Assembly: GCF_000717715.1 (NCBI RefSeq)
Contig: NZ_JOAI01000011.1
Location: 1 to 64,000, forward strand
Direction: 5' to 3'
Length of the DNA: 64,000 bases
Source of the DNA: Streptomyces sp. NRRL B-24484
GTDB taxonomy: Bacteria; Actinomycetota; Actinomycetes; Streptomycetales; Streptomycetaceae
Shown piece by piece: positions 8,799-17,096 of the stretch. Each line of letters opens with the position of its first letter. Position 1 is the first letter of the stretch. The position numbers and the translations under genes are program-made. The notes under the pieces are model-generated. The model did not search any database. It was not told where the DNA came from and saw nothing but the letters and a program-made list of their open reading frames with translations.

Positions 8799-9863
8799 AT
8801 GAGAGTCAGACCCCCGTCCCGCCGTACCGCGGCGCTCGGCGCAGCCGTCGTCGCGGTCGTCGTGGCCGCGCCGGCCGCGCAGGCGGCCCCCGGCGCGCCG
8901 GGTACCCGGCCCTCGTTCTGCCACCACGACAACCGCTCCGCGCCGTTCGCGCAGTACCTGTGCGCCGAGCCCGGCGAGCTGCTCGACGTCCGCATCGGCG
9001 ACGTGCACCCGACCCAGCCCTCGCTGGGCTACGACGAGGTGTACTACAAGCTGGGCCGCTACACGCTCGGCAAGGACGCGATCAACAAGAAGTTCAGTGA
9101 TTGGTGCGAGGCCGACGGCCGCATCGACGCCGCGACCGTGCAGCCCGGCGCGCGCCTGGACGACCCGTCCTCCTTCACCTGCCAGCTCCCCGTCGGCGCC
9201 GAGACGGCGGACAGCATCGCGCCGATGAAGACGGTCGTGATCGGGCCGCACGGCGAGCCGTTCCTCACCGACGGGCACCACACGCTCACGTCGTTCTACG
9301 AGACCCCCGACGGCGGTGCCGACCTGCACGTCCGGCTGCGGGTGCTGGCCAACTACAGCAACCTCACCCGCCAGGCGTTCTGGGACGAGATGCAGGCGCA
9401 CAAGTGGGTGTACCTGCGCGACCCGGCGGGCGCCCCGGTCGCGGTCAACAAGCTGCCGACCGGCGTCGGGCTGGCCAACTTCAGCGACGACGCGTACCGC
9501 GGGCTGCTCTACTTCGGCCGCGACATCGGCTACACCCAGAACGACCTGCCGTTCCAGGAGTTCTACTGGGGCAGCTGGGTCCGCGACACCGCGCCGGTCG
9601 ACCTGTCCGACTGGAACCCGAACGACCTCGCCGGCTACCTCGCCACGGTGAAGGGCCTGACCCTGGCGATGACGGCGCTGCCGAAGGACGCGGTCGTCGA
9701 CAGCGGCTTCGACGCCGCCGACCTCGGCGCGCTGGACCAGTGGAACGCGGGCAAGGCCGCCACCAAGGGCGAGTTCGACAAGCTGAGCAAGCCGTACTCC
9801 GACGCGAAGCCCGGCAAGCTCGCCTACGCCCTGGAGTACAAGCGGGTCCACGGCCTGGGCTGA
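8799..9863 (+). CDS. secreted ParB/Srx-fold domain protein
   Basis: ATG 8799 sits behind GAGGAG and opens a classic signal peptide (RRTAALGAAVVAVVVAAPAAQAA, cleavage predicted near residue 30). The 354-residue protein then has a motif GEPFLTDGHHTLTSF at residues 152-166, which matches the ParB/Srx nucleotide-binding motif found in ParB, sulfiredoxin and several ParB-like nucleases. It is therefore an exported relative of that fold, not a partitioning protein. The remaining 200 residues, rich in Trp and Tyr, are specific to this group. Four cysteines (41, 55, 103, 128) may form disulfides. A strong hairpin follows the gene. Confidence 0.75.
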   Translation: MRVRPPSRRTAALGAAVVAVVVAAPAAQAAPGAPGTRPSFCHHDNRSAPFAQYLCAEPGELLDVRIGDVHPTQPSLGYDEVYYKLGRYTLGKDAINKKFSDWCEADGRIDAATVQPGARLDDPSSFTCQLPVGAETADSIAPMKTVVIGPHGEPFLTDGHHTLTSFYETPDGGADLHVRLRVLANYSNLTRQAFWDEMQAHKWVYLRDPAGAPVAVNKLPTGVGLANFSDDAYRGLLYFGRDIGYTQNDLPFQEFYWGSWVRDTAPVDLSDWNPNDLAGYLATVKGLTLAMTALPKDAVVDSGFDAADLGALDQWNAGKAATKGEFDKLSKPYSDAKPGKLAYALEYKRVHGLG

Positions 9864-9909
9864 TCCCGTCCACGGCCCGGTCCGCGCACGGGCGTTGAGC
9901 ACTCCGGAG

Positions 9910-9937
9910 GAGGACCGGCCGGCAACGGCCGGTCCTC
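9910..9937 (+). terminator. hairpin terminator after the ParB/Srx-fold gene
   Basis: GAGGACCGGCC at 9910-9920 pairs perfectly with GGCCGGTCCTC at 9927-9937; one more G-C pair leaves a GCAA tetraloop. The stem starts 47 bases after the stop codon. No U-tract follows, as is usual for actinobacterial terminators. Confidence 0.6.
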
Positions 9938-10005
9938 ACAGTGCCATCAGGGTGACTTGAGCGGGCGCCGGATCCGCTGCCCCGCGGTTGTGGTTGGCTC
10001 CGGCC

Positions 10006-10452
10006 ATGGGACGTTCGTGGATCGAGTACGGCGGGTGCGGGTTCTGGGCGGCCGACGGGCCGGCCGAGGTGTGGCTGCACCTGCTGGCGCAGGAGGCGGG
10101 CCGGGTGGTGGACCGCCCCGGCTGGCTGGAGTCGGCCCGCGCCGAGTGGGAGGAGGGCGCGGCGGTGGGGTTCGTGGGCTGCGTGCCCTGGGGTCTGGAC
10201 GGGCATCTGGGCGCCGACCCGGGGCGGGCCGCCGTGGTGCTCCGTCTCGTGGCGGGGGTGAACCGGCGCCTGGAGGGATGGGCGCCGGCGATTCCGCGGG
10301 CGGCGGCGAACGCCTTCGGGGTGGGCGGCCCGGGGGCCGTGTTCACCGAGGACGTTCCCGTCGGGCCGCTGCTCGGCCTCGGCGCGGCGCTCGCCGGTCT
10401 GCTGGGCGACGCGGCGGCGCCGGACCCTTGCGACGGGCCGTGTGCGGAGTAA
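10006..10452 (+). CDS. conserved hypothetical protein
   Basis: From ATG 10006 the frame gives 148 residues beginning MGRSWIEYGGCGFWAADG, with a Trp-rich N-terminal half (EVWLHLLAQEA, GWLESARAEWEE) and an Ala/Gly-rich C-terminal end. There is no signal peptide or membrane segment, and no catalytic motif is recognised. The gene ends 10 bases before the start of the next gene, so the two are probably cotranscribed. The N-terminus resembles that of hypothetical proteins common in Streptomyces, but the function is unknown. Confidence 0.6.
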   Translation: MGRSWIEYGGCGFWAADGPAEVWLHLLAQEAGRVVDRPGWLESARAEWEEGAAVGFVGCVPWGLDGHLGADPGRAAVVLRLVAGVNRRLEGWAPAIPRAAANAFGVGGPGAVFTEDVPVGPLLGLGAALAGLLGDAAAPDPCDGPCAE

Positions 10453-10462
10453 TGATGATTAC

Positions 10463-10981
10463 ATGATTACGTCGGAGCAGGAGGCCCTGCGCGGCTGGTT
10501 CACCGGCCGGCTGCCGGACGGGCTGTACAGCGAGTTGGTCGAGATCACCGTGGACCGGGAGGAGATCACGGTGATCGGGCGGATTCCGCCGCCGGAGCTG
10601 GCGGACGGGGTGTCGGACGCCGAGCGGGAGGCGGCGGTCGAGGGGCGGATCACGGAGTTCCGCGAGCGGACCCGGGAGGCGCGGATGGCCGTCGCGCGGG
10701 AGGCCGAGCGGCGGTACGGCCGCAAGGTGTCCTGGGGCGCCGAGTGCGAGGGCGTCCGCGGGCTGTTCACCACGGTCTCGGCGCCGGTGATGACCCGGCT
10801 GCGGCAGCCCGAGCGGCAGGTGCTGGACACCCTCGTCGAGGCCGGCGTGGCGCGCAGCCGGAGCGAGGCGCTCGCCTGGTGCGTCCGCCTCGTCCAGAAG
10901 CACTCCGAGTCGTGGCTGGACGAGTTGCGCGACTCGCTGGAGAACGTCCGGCGCCTGCGGGCGCAGGGGCCGGACGCCTGA
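10463..10981 (+). CDS. hypothetical protein with ribbon-helix-helix-like C-terminal segment
   Basis: The 172-residue protein starts at ATG 10463 in an ATGATTACATGATTACG repeat just after the previous stop; a GTG at 10442 is the alternative. The N-terminal half contains VEITVDREEITVIGRIPPP, a small beta unit, then a long charged helix. The C-terminal half has RQVLDTLVEAGVARSRSEALAWCVRLV, which resembles the two helices of a ribbon-helix-helix domain. DNA binding is only an inference from that pattern. It converges on the DUF4239 gene with 15 bases between stops. Confidence 0.6.
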   Translation: MITSEQEALRGWFTGRLPDGLYSELVEITVDREEITVIGRIPPPELADGVSDAEREAAVEGRITEFRERTREARMAVAREAERRYGRKVSWGAECEGVRGLFTTVSAPVMTRLRQPERQVLDTLVEAGVARSRSEALAWCVRLVQKHSESWLDELRDSLENVRRLRAQGPDA

Positions 10982-10996
10982 GCGGTCGCGCAGCGG

Positions 10997-11833
10997 TCAC
11001 TTCGGCGCCGGTGCCTCCGCCACGCCGGGGCCGGAGGTGGCCGGGCCCTCCCAGAACCTGGAGAGCGCGCCCTCCTTGAACGGGCTCGGGCTGACGCTCA
11101 ACTCCCCGGCGAACGGCCGGTCGAGGACGAGCACCAGCAGCAGGCTGAAGCCGATCAGCGCCGCCACCGAGCCGACGAACAGCAGTTGGATGCGGCGGCT
11201 GCGGATGCCGTAGAGGAAGGTGAGCGGCAGGATCACCACCGCGCCGCCGTACACCAGGATCTGCAGCAGCATCGGCAGTTGCTGTCCGCTCTGGGTGATC
11301 CTGGCCCGGCGCTGGCCGGCGACCTGGCCGGCGCTGTCCACCGCCTGGTCGTAGAAGGTCTGCTCGGAGTGCGAGACCGGCTGGTAGGCCTGCAGCGACT
11401 GGTAGACCGCCTCCAGCTTGACGGCGGTGCGGTTGTAGTCGCCCTGGCCCGTCCGCATCAGCGGCCACTGCTGCTCCACCACGGCGTGCACGTAGCCGTC
11501 GACGGCGCGGTTCACCCGGTCGCGGTCGTCGGCGGGGAAGGCCTGCGCGTCCCGGACGATCTGGGCGGCGGCGGTGGCCTCCGAGGCGACCACGTTCTCC
11601 GCGTTCTCCAACTGCGTCCACAGGGTCACGATGACGAAGGCCAGGATCACGCCGTAGATGGCGCCGAACATGCTGAGCACCACGCCCACCATGTCGTTGT
11701 GGTCGCCGCTCGCCGTCTGCGGGTAGCGGCGCCGGGTCAGGACGCTGCCCAGTACGGCGAGCACGACGATGCCGCCGACCACGACGGCGCCGAGGGCGAA
11801 GGTGGAGAGGTTGTTGAGCAGCCAGACCTCCAC
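10997..11833 (-). CDS. DUF4239 (bestrophin-like) membrane protein
   Basis: The 278-residue protein starts at GTG 11833 (VEVWLLNNLSTFALGAVVV) with GGGAG upstream. It has two N-terminal membrane segments, the second being MVGVVLSMFGAIYGVILAFVIVTLW, then a helical loop facing one side (LENAENVVASEA onward), then two C-terminal membrane segments (MLLQILVYGGAVVILPLTF and LLFVGSVAALIGFSLLLVLVL). This is the DUF4239 layout; such proteins are annotated bestrophin-like and channel activity is not proven. Its start lies two bases after the stop of the AhpD-like gene, so the pair is one transcription unit. Confidence 0.8.
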   Translation of the reverse strand: MEVWLLNNLSTFALGAVVVGGIVVLAVLGSVLTRRRYPQTASGDHNDMVGVVLSMFGAIYGVILAFVIVTLWTQLENAENVVASEATAAAQIVRDAQAFPADDRDRVNRAVDGYVHAVVEQQWPLMRTGQGDYNRTAVKLEAVYQSLQAYQPVSHSEQTFYDQAVDSAGQVAGQRRARITQSGQQLPMLLQILVYGGAVVILPLTFLYGIRSRRIQLLFVGSVAALIGFSLLLVLVLDRPFAGELSVSPSPFKEGALSRFWEGPATSGPGVAEAPAPK

Positions 11834-11835
11834 CG

Positions 11836-12303
11836 TCAGACTCCCGCGGCGGCGACCGGCCGGGAGGTGATCGCGATCCGGTTGTAGGCGTTCACCACCG
11901 TCGCCGCCCAGGCGACCAAGGCCGCCTCCGACTCGGTGAGCACGGCCCGTGCGGCGCGGTGGAGGTCGCGGCCGGCTGTGCGGTCGTGCACCAGCGTCAC
12001 CGCCTCGGCCAGCGCCAGCGCCGCCCGCTCGCGCTCCGTGAACAGCTCGGACTCCCGCCAGACCACCAACTGGGCCAGCCGGTCGTCCTTCTCGCCCGCC
12101 CGGCGGGCGGCGGTGGTGTGCAGGTCCACGCAGTACACGCAGCCGTTGATCTGCGAGCAGCGGAGGCGGACGAGTTCCAGCAGGATCGGCTCCAGGCCGG
12201 CGGCCGCGGCCGCCTCCTCGACGGCGCCGTGCAGCGCGTTCACGGCGGCGAAGGCCTGCGGCGCGAGCCCGATCAGGGGCAGTGGGGCGAGTGTGTCGGT
12301 CAC
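11836..12303 (-). CDS. carboxymuconolactone decarboxylase/AhpD-like protein
   Basis: This 155-residue all-helical protein contains LVRLRCSQINGCVYCVDLHTTAARRAGE, the CxxC-x3-H signature of the AhpD/carboxymuconolactone decarboxylase family. In AhpD the two cysteines shuttle electrons to peroxiredoxin. That motif is intact here, so a thiol-based peroxide or redox role is more likely than lactone decarboxylation. ATG 12303 begins the gene. It is followed immediately by the DUF4239 membrane protein, suggesting a joint role at the membrane. Confidence 0.85.
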   Translation of the reverse strand: MTDTLAPLPLIGLAPQAFAAVNALHGAVEEAAAAAGLEPILLELVRLRCSQINGCVYCVDLHTTAARRAGEKDDRLAQLVVWRESELFTERERAALALAEAVTLVHDRTAGRDLHRAARAVLTESEAALVAWAATVVNAYNRIAITSRPVAAAGV

Positions 12304-12636
12304 GCACCGAGCGTAAGCGCCGGACGGTGCCGCCGTGCTGTCGGAGCGTCAGTGATCACCCGGTCGGGCAGGGCTCCGCGGACGGGTTGACCGTGTCGCC
12401 GATTCGGGTCCGCCATCAGTGGTTCGGGCCCGCGCGGGGGAGATGGGCCGTCAACGAAGTTTCGTGCTCACCCGGTTGGCGGTACGTGTGCGATCCGTCA
12501 CCCGCCGTGCCGGTAGTGTGACGTTCCGTGGCCGCACCGATCGCGTGCCGTCACTCCACAGATCAGCCGGGCGCCACCGCCGGCCCTGTCCCTGGGCCCG
12601 GCAGCCCGTGCGAGACACCCCTTGGAGACTTCCGAG
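12304..12636. other. divergent intergenic region
   Basis: This 333-base gap separates the leftward AhpD-like gene from the rightward calerythrin-like gene. No coding frame is convincing. It must hold both promoters. The right end carries GGAGA seven bases before the ATG at 12637. TTGACC at about 12388 could serve as a -35 box but has no clear partner. Confidence 0.4.
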
Positions 12637-13176
12637 ATGACCACTTCCGTGCAGCTCGACCGTGCCCAGAAGCGCTTCGACCTCTGGGACGTGAACGGCG
12701 ACGGCCGGATCGACCGCGCCGACTGGGACGCCGAGGCCCAGCGCATCCTCCAGGCCTTCGGCGAGGCCCCCGGCACCCCGGCCGCCCGTGCCCTGACGGA
12801 TGCCTACCTCGGCATGTGGGCCTTCTTCGCCGACAAGGCCGGCATCGACGAGCAGACCGGCGCGCTCACCCCGGAGCAGTTCAACCACATCGCCGAGGAG
12901 CACGTCCTCGAGAACGGCGGCGCGGGCTTCGGCCGGGTCGTCACGCCGACCATCCAGGCGATCGTCGAGCTGGTCGACGTGGACGGCGACGGCCAGGTCA
13001 ACCCGGCCGAGTTCAAGAGCTGGCTGGACGCGATCGGCGTCCAGGACGTGAACCCGCTCGAGGCCTTCGCCCAGATCGACGCCAACGGCGACGGCCAGCT
13101 CTCCGTCGAGGAGCTCGTCCAGGCCGTCCGCGCCTACCACCTGGGCGACATCGACGTGCCGCTGCTCGGCCGCTGA
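12637..13176 (+). CDS. calerythrin-like EF-hand calcium-binding protein
   Basis: The 179-residue protein has three canonical EF-hand loops at residues 18-29 (DVNGDGRIDRAD), 114-125 (DVDGDGQVNPAE) and 148-159 (DANGDGQLSVEE), plus a degenerate second hand near 66-80. This 1-3-4 pattern is the hallmark of calerythrin and sarcoplasmic calcium-binding proteins; calerythrin was described from an actinomycete. It is cytoplasmic and likely buffers or senses calcium. ATG 12637 follows GGAGA. The same domain type is fused to an oxygenase at 7125-8564, so the neighbourhood is rich in EF-hands. Confidence 0.9.
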   Translation: MTTSVQLDRAQKRFDLWDVNGDGRIDRADWDAEAQRILQAFGEAPGTPAARALTDAYLGMWAFFADKAGIDEQTGALTPEQFNHIAEEHVLENGGAGFGRVVTPTIQAIVELVDVDGDGQVNPAEFKSWLDAIGVQDVNPLEAFAQIDANGDGQLSVEELVQAVRAYHLGDIDVPLLGR

Positions 13177-13187
13177 CCCGCACCGCT

Positions 13188-13219
13188 GCCCGGGCCGGGA
13201 CGGCGCCCCCGGCCCGGGC
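13188..13219. terminator. bidirectional hairpin terminator
   Basis: A 12-base arm GCCCGGGCCGGG (13188-13199) pairs perfectly with CCCGGCCCGGGC (13208-13219) across an 8-base loop. It starts 11 bases after the calerythrin stop and lies 38 bases past the stop of the converging DUF6917 gene, so it can insulate the biosynthetic cluster from its left neighbour. Confidence 0.65.
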
Positions 13220-13257
13220 CGCGGCATGCCGTCCGGGGCTCCCGGGCTCGCGGTGCG

Positions 13258-13665
13258 TCAGGAGCCGGCCGGGACGAACCGGACGGGGAGTTCCGGCCGG
13301 AGGTCCAGCTTCGCGCCGGTCAGCAGGTGGTCCGCGGCGATCAGCACGTTGTAGTGGTTGGGGAAGTGGCAGGCGTCGAAGCCGAGCACCGTGCCCACCC
13401 GGTGCTCCCCGACGAACACCTCGTCACCGCGGTCCAGCACCCCGGCCGCCCCGATCTCCGCGAAGCCGAGGAAGCCGACCCGGTCGATCCGGGCGCCCGC
13501 GGCGGTCTCCCGCTGATCGGTGGTCACCAACTCGTGCACCTCGCCCCGCCGGACGCACCGGCTGGCGAACGGCTCCAGGCTCATCCCGCGGTCCTCACGG
13601 CTGTGCAGCAGCACCTTCACCAGCGTGCCGGTGACCGTACGCTTCGGCCCGTTCTCGTGCGTCAC
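13258..13665 (-). CDS. DUF6917-type protein
   Basis: This 135-residue protein starts at GTG 13665, which overlaps the stop of the upstream dehydrogenase (GTGA). It reads VTHENGPKRTVTGTLVKVLL and contains GVLDRGDEVFVGEHRVGTVLGFDACHFPNHYN, a small beta-rich fold without membrane segments. I match it to DUF6917 by these features; no reaction is known. As the last gene of a tightly coupled operon it most likely serves the same pathway, perhaps as a small-molecule binding or cyclase-like protein. Confidence 0.55.
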   Translation of the reverse strand: MTHENGPKRTVTGTLVKVLLHSREDRGMSLEPFASRCVRRGEVHELVTTDQRETAAGARIDRVGFLGFAEIGAAGVLDRGDEVFVGEHRVGTVLGFDACHFPNHYNVLIAADHLLTGAKLDLRPELPVRFVPAGS

Positions 13666-14594
13666 CGCGCCTCCACCCGCTCGGCCCGGTAGGCGGCCTC
13701 GACCACCCGCAGGGCGTCCAGTCCGTCGGGCCCGCGCCCCGGGCCGGCGGCGCACGGCCCGCCGAGGACCACCGCCGCGAACTCCGCCAGCACCCCCTCG
13801 TACTCGTGCCAGAGCGACTGCTTGAACCCGGGGTGCCCGGCCAGCATGTCCGCCCCCAGCACCGTGCCGTCCGCCAACTCCACCGCCACGTCCTTGCACT
13901 CGCCGAGGAAGGACCAGTCCAGCTCGATCCGGGCGGTCACCCCGTCGGCGCCGGCCAGAGCGAGCACCGCCTGCCGGTCGACGCCCTGCGCGTCCCGGAC
14001 GACGTCGGCGGACTCCAGCCGCATCGGACCGGCCAGCAGCCGCACCAGGTCGTAGGCGTTCGGGCCGTTGTCGGCCACGCAGCCGCCGCCGCAGCGCTCC
14101 GGGTCCAGGTACCAGCGGTCCCGGCCGACGTGCTCCTCGATCCGCTCCAGGTAGCGGACGGTCACCGAACGGAGCGGCACCACGTCCGGGATCCGGGCCC
14201 GCAGGCCGGCGACCGCGGCGTTGTACCGGCGGTGGAAGGCGGTGAACAGCGGCACCTGCCGCTGCGCCGCGATCGCGGCCAACTCCTCGCCCTCCGGGGC
14301 CCGCAGGGCGAGCGGCTTCTCGACGCAGACCGGCAGCCCGGCGCGCAGCACGTCCCGGCAGATCGCGGTGTGCAGGTCGTTCGGCACGGTGACGACCACC
14401 GCGTCCAGGCCGCCCGCGGCGAGCATCGCCCGGTGGTCGGTGTGGCAGCCGACCCGTCCGGCGAAGGGGCGCAGCAGCTCGCGGTCGAGGTCGCAGACGG
14501 CGGCGAGCCGGACGTCCGGCACCCGGTCGAGCGCCGCCAGGTAGAACCGGGAGATCACCCCGAGGCCGACCAGGCCGATCCGCAGCCCGCTCAC
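13662..14594 (-). CDS. Gfo/Idh/MocA-family oxidoreductase
   Basis: The 310-residue protein has an N-terminal NAD(P)-binding fold (IGLVGLGVISRFYLAAL), the family motif CVEKPLAL near residue 92, and the substrate-side stretch WYLDPERCGGGCVADNGPNAYDLVRLL with the usual catalytic His replaced in context by Asn-Ala-Tyr-Asp. Family members oxidise or reduce a hydroxyl/keto carbon of sugars, inositols and related cyclitols. Stops overlap by four bases on both sides (14591-14594 and 13662-13665), so it is translationally coupled to the Ldh-like and DUF6917 genes. Confidence 0.8.
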   Translation of the reverse strand: MSGLRIGLVGLGVISRFYLAALDRVPDVRLAAVCDLDRELLRPFAGRVGCHTDHRAMLAAGGLDAVVVTVPNDLHTAICRDVLRAGLPVCVEKPLALRAPEGEELAAIAAQRQVPLFTAFHRRYNAAVAGLRARIPDVVPLRSVTVRYLERIEEHVGRDRWYLDPERCGGGCVADNGPNAYDLVRLLAGPMRLESADVVRDAQGVDRQAVLALAGADGVTARIELDWSFLGECKDVAVELADGTVLGADMLAGHPGFKQSLWHEYEGVLAEFAAVVLGGPCAAGPGRGPDGLDALRVVEAAYRAERVEAR

Positions 14595-15769
14595 CGCGCG
14601 ACCTCCGCACCGAGGCCGGCGTCCCGGCCGGTCCCGTCCTCCGCGCCGGCCCCGGTGGCCACCGGGCGGACGCCGAACCGGTCGGCGATGTCCGCGAGTT
14701 CGCCGAGCAGAGCGGGCGGCAGCGGCACCCCGTCGCGGTGCGCCTCGGCCGTGCGCCGGGCCTCGTGCCAGCCCGGGTAGGCGACCGGGCCGGCGCCGTC
14801 GGCGGGCGGGCAGGCGAGCACGGTGGAGAAGAGGGTGTGCGCGTCCAGCCCGGCCTGCGCGCCGTCGCGCAGGGCGGCGGGCGCGATCGCCAGCGCGAAC
14901 AGGCCGATGTCGTCGTCCCGCCCGGTCGGGCCGCCGTCGCCGTCCAGGGCCTCCGGCTCGGGGCCGAGGCCGGCACCGGGCAGCAGGGCGGCGAGCACCT
15001 CGACCATCAGGCCGAGTCCGAAGCCCTTGAACTCGCCGCCCGAGCCGGCGCCCAGCCAGAGCAGATGGGCGTCACCGCGGTCGAAGGCGCCGGGATCGGT
15101 CACCGGGCGGCCCGCCTCGTCCGCCAGCCATCCCGGGGGGACCGCCTCACCCGCGCGGGCGGCCGCCCGGATCCGCCCGGTCGGCACCGCGGTGGTGCTC
15201 ATGTCGAGGACGTAGGGCGGGAGTCCACCGGCCGGCGCGGCGACGCTCCACGGGTTGGTGCCGAGCAGCGCCACCGCGCCGCCCGGCGGCCGGGCGATCC
15301 GCTGGCGGCCGCAGTTGGTCGCGAGCAGCCCGATCATGCCCCGCCCGCAGACCCGGGCCGCGTGGTGCCCGGCGCAGCCGACGTGGGTGGCGCGACGGAC
15401 GGACACCAGGCCGATGCCGTACTGCTCGGCCCGGTCGGCGGCCAGGTCCATCGCGGCGCCGGCCTGCCACAGGCCGAGGGCGCGGCCCGCGTCGACCAGT
15501 ACGGCGGCGCCGCGGTCCGCCAGCACCCGCGGTTCGGCGGCGGGGTCGGCCCGCCCCTCGGCGAGCAGCGGCAGGTAGAGCCGGGAGAGGTTGGTCAGGC
15601 CGTGCGAGGTCAGGCCGGCGGCGTCGCCGTGGCAGAGCGCCTCGGCGGAGGCCAGCGCCCGGTCGGCCGGCAGGCCGTGGGCGGCGAACACCTCGGTGGT
15701 GAACCGGATCAGGTCGGGGTACGGGACGCGGACGGCGGTCGGGGCGGGCGCGGACGCCGCAGGGGTCAC
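14591..15769 (-). CDS. Ldh-family (malate/L-lactate-type) NAD(P)-dependent dehydrogenase
   Basis: The 392-residue protein follows the Ldh_2 family from start to end: ADRALASAEALCHGDAAGLTSHGL near residue 40, RRATHVGCAGHHAARV, then LLGTNPWSVAAP and LDMSTTAVPTGRI, and GSGGEFKGFGLGLMVEVLAALLPG. This fold is unrelated to classical LDH and reduces 2-keto acids or imines (YlbC, ureidoglycolate and 2,3-diketogulonate dehydrogenases). In this cluster it may reduce a keto or imino acid. ATG/GTG start at 15769; coupled by ATGA to the downstream dehydrogenase. Confidence 0.85.
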   Translation of the reverse strand: MTPAASAPAPTAVRVPYPDLIRFTTEVFAAHGLPADRALASAEALCHGDAAGLTSHGLTNLSRLYLPLLAEGRADPAAEPRVLADRGAAVLVDAGRALGLWQAGAAMDLAADRAEQYGIGLVSVRRATHVGCAGHHAARVCGRGMIGLLATNCGRQRIARPPGGAVALLGTNPWSVAAPAGGLPPYVLDMSTTAVPTGRIRAAARAGEAVPPGWLADEAGRPVTDPGAFDRGDAHLLWLGAGSGGEFKGFGLGLMVEVLAALLPGAGLGPEPEALDGDGGPTGRDDDIGLFALAIAPAALRDGAQAGLDAHTLFSTVLACPPADGAGPVAYPGWHEARRTAEAHRDGVPLPPALLGELADIADRFGVRPVATGAGAEDGTGRDAGLGAEVAR

Positions 15770-15821
15770 GGACTTGCTCCTGGTGTCGGTGGTGGACGGG
15801 CGGGCACCGCCGGGGCGCGGC

Positions 15822-17096
15822 TCAGCGGCGGGCGAAGGCGACGAGCAGCCGGGCGACGGCCGCGGCGAAGCCGTCCAACTGGTCGAGGTCGGCGAACTCG
15901 CCCTCGGCGTGCGCCCGGTTGCTGCCGAGGCCGCCCGGGCCGAGGACGACGGTGAAGGCGTCCGGCAGGCCGGCCGCCCAGATGGCGTCGCAGGTGAAGG
16001 CCGGCTCGTGGGCCGGCCAGCGGTCGATCCCGGCGCCCTGCAGCAGCGACTCCAGCTCCGGGTGGGCGCCGTCCAGGGTCGGCAGGCCGCGCTTCAGCCA
16101 GTCCAGCCCGGTGACCTCGGCGCAGTCGGCCGCCGTCCGGACGAACTCCGGCACGTCGGCGAACTCGCGGCGGAAGGCGTCCAGCCCCGAGCGGACGGCG
16201 GTCTCCACCGCGGCCTCCGCCCGCCGGCCCGAACCGGCGTCCTGGTAGGGGATGTTGAGCAGCAGCTCGCCGCGGCCGTAGACCCGGTTGTGCAGCGGCC
16301 CGGTGCCGATCCCGGCGATGCAGACCCGCTCCCGGGGCGCGGTGGCGGTGCCGAGCTCACGGGCCAGGTGCTGGGCGAGGTAGCCGAGCAGCACGGTGGC
16401 GTTGTGGCCGTCGCCGGGACGGTCGTCGACGGCGTCCTCGCCGCGGACCCGCAGCCGGGCGGTGGCGGCGGCGGTGGCCCGGGGCAGGTAGCGCAGGCCG
16501 GTGGGCTCGCAGAAGACGTTGAGCGCGCCGACGTGGCCCGCCTCGACCAGGACCCGGGTGCCGAAGGTGCCCATCGCGCCGCCCTCCTCGCCGGAGACGG
16601 CCTGCACCAGCACGCCCGTCGCGGTGCCGACCAGCGGTTCGGCGGCCCGGGCGGCGCGGATGCCGGCGAGCAGCGCGACCGCCGGGCCCTTGGCGTCGAT
16701 CGCGCCGCGGCCGAGGAAGCGCCGGCCGTCGAAGGAGACCGGCCCGTGGCCGGCGACGGTGTCCAGGTGGACGTTGAACATCACGGTGCGGGCGAGCGGC
16801 AGCGGCGGGCCGAGCCGCAGCACCAGGTTGGGCTGGCAGGCGAGGAAGCCGTCCTGTGCGGCGGCCCGCCGGACGGTGAGCGGGATGTCGGGCCGGTCCA
16901 GGTCGGCGGCCCGGGCGGGACCGTGCTGCACGGTCTCCAGGCCGATCCGGGCGGCGGCGCAGGCGTAGTGCAGCTGGGCCTCGGCCAGCCGGGGCGGCGG
17001 GGCGCCCGGCCCGGTCTCCAGCGGACCGGCGGTGGGCAGCTCCAGCAGGTCCAGCAGCAGGGCGTGGTCGGCGGGCAGCAGGCGGTCCTCGCTCAT
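15822..17096 (-). CDS. M20-family amidohydrolase/deacylase (ArgE/DapE type)
   Basis: The 424-residue protein has the dinuclear-metal residues in order: TVMFNVHLDTVAGHG (metal His and Asp), GRGAIDAKGPAVALLAGI (bridging Asp) and QAVSGEEGGAMG (catalytic Glu and metal Glu), with a dimerisation-domain insert around GDGHNATVLLGYLAQ. M20 enzymes such as DapE and ArgE remove N-acyl groups from amino acids. Here it may deprotect an acylated amine formed by the aminotransferases. The start at 17096 overlaps the upstream stop (ATGA); the downstream Ldh gene begins 52 bases later. Confidence 0.85.
   Translation of the reverse strand: MSEDRLLPADHALLLDLLELPTAGPLETGPGAPPPRLAEAQLHYACAAARIGLETVQHGPARAADLDRPDIPLTVRRAAAQDGFLACQPNLVLRLGPPLPLARTVMFNVHLDTVAGHGPVSFDGRRFLGRGAIDAKGPAVALLAGIRAARAAEPLVGTATGVLVQAVSGEEGGAMGTFGTRVLVEAGHVGALNVFCEPTGLRYLPRATAAATARLRVRGEDAVDDRPGDGHNATVLLGYLAQHLARELGTATAPRERVCIAGIGTGPLHNRVYGRGELLLNIPYQDAGSGRRAEAAVETAVRSGLDAFRREFADVPEFVRTAADCAEVTGLDWLKRGLPTLDGAHPELESLLQGAGIDRWPAHEPAFTCDAIWAAGLPDAFTVVLGPGGLGSNRAHAEGEFADLDQLDGFAAAVARLLVAFARR

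Noticed and set aside
9988..10005. An earlier in-frame start for the hypothetical gene at 10006
   Set aside because: The ATG at 10006 begins the conserved-looking MGRSWIEY stretch; the six added residues are unlike it and no better ribosome-binding site is present.
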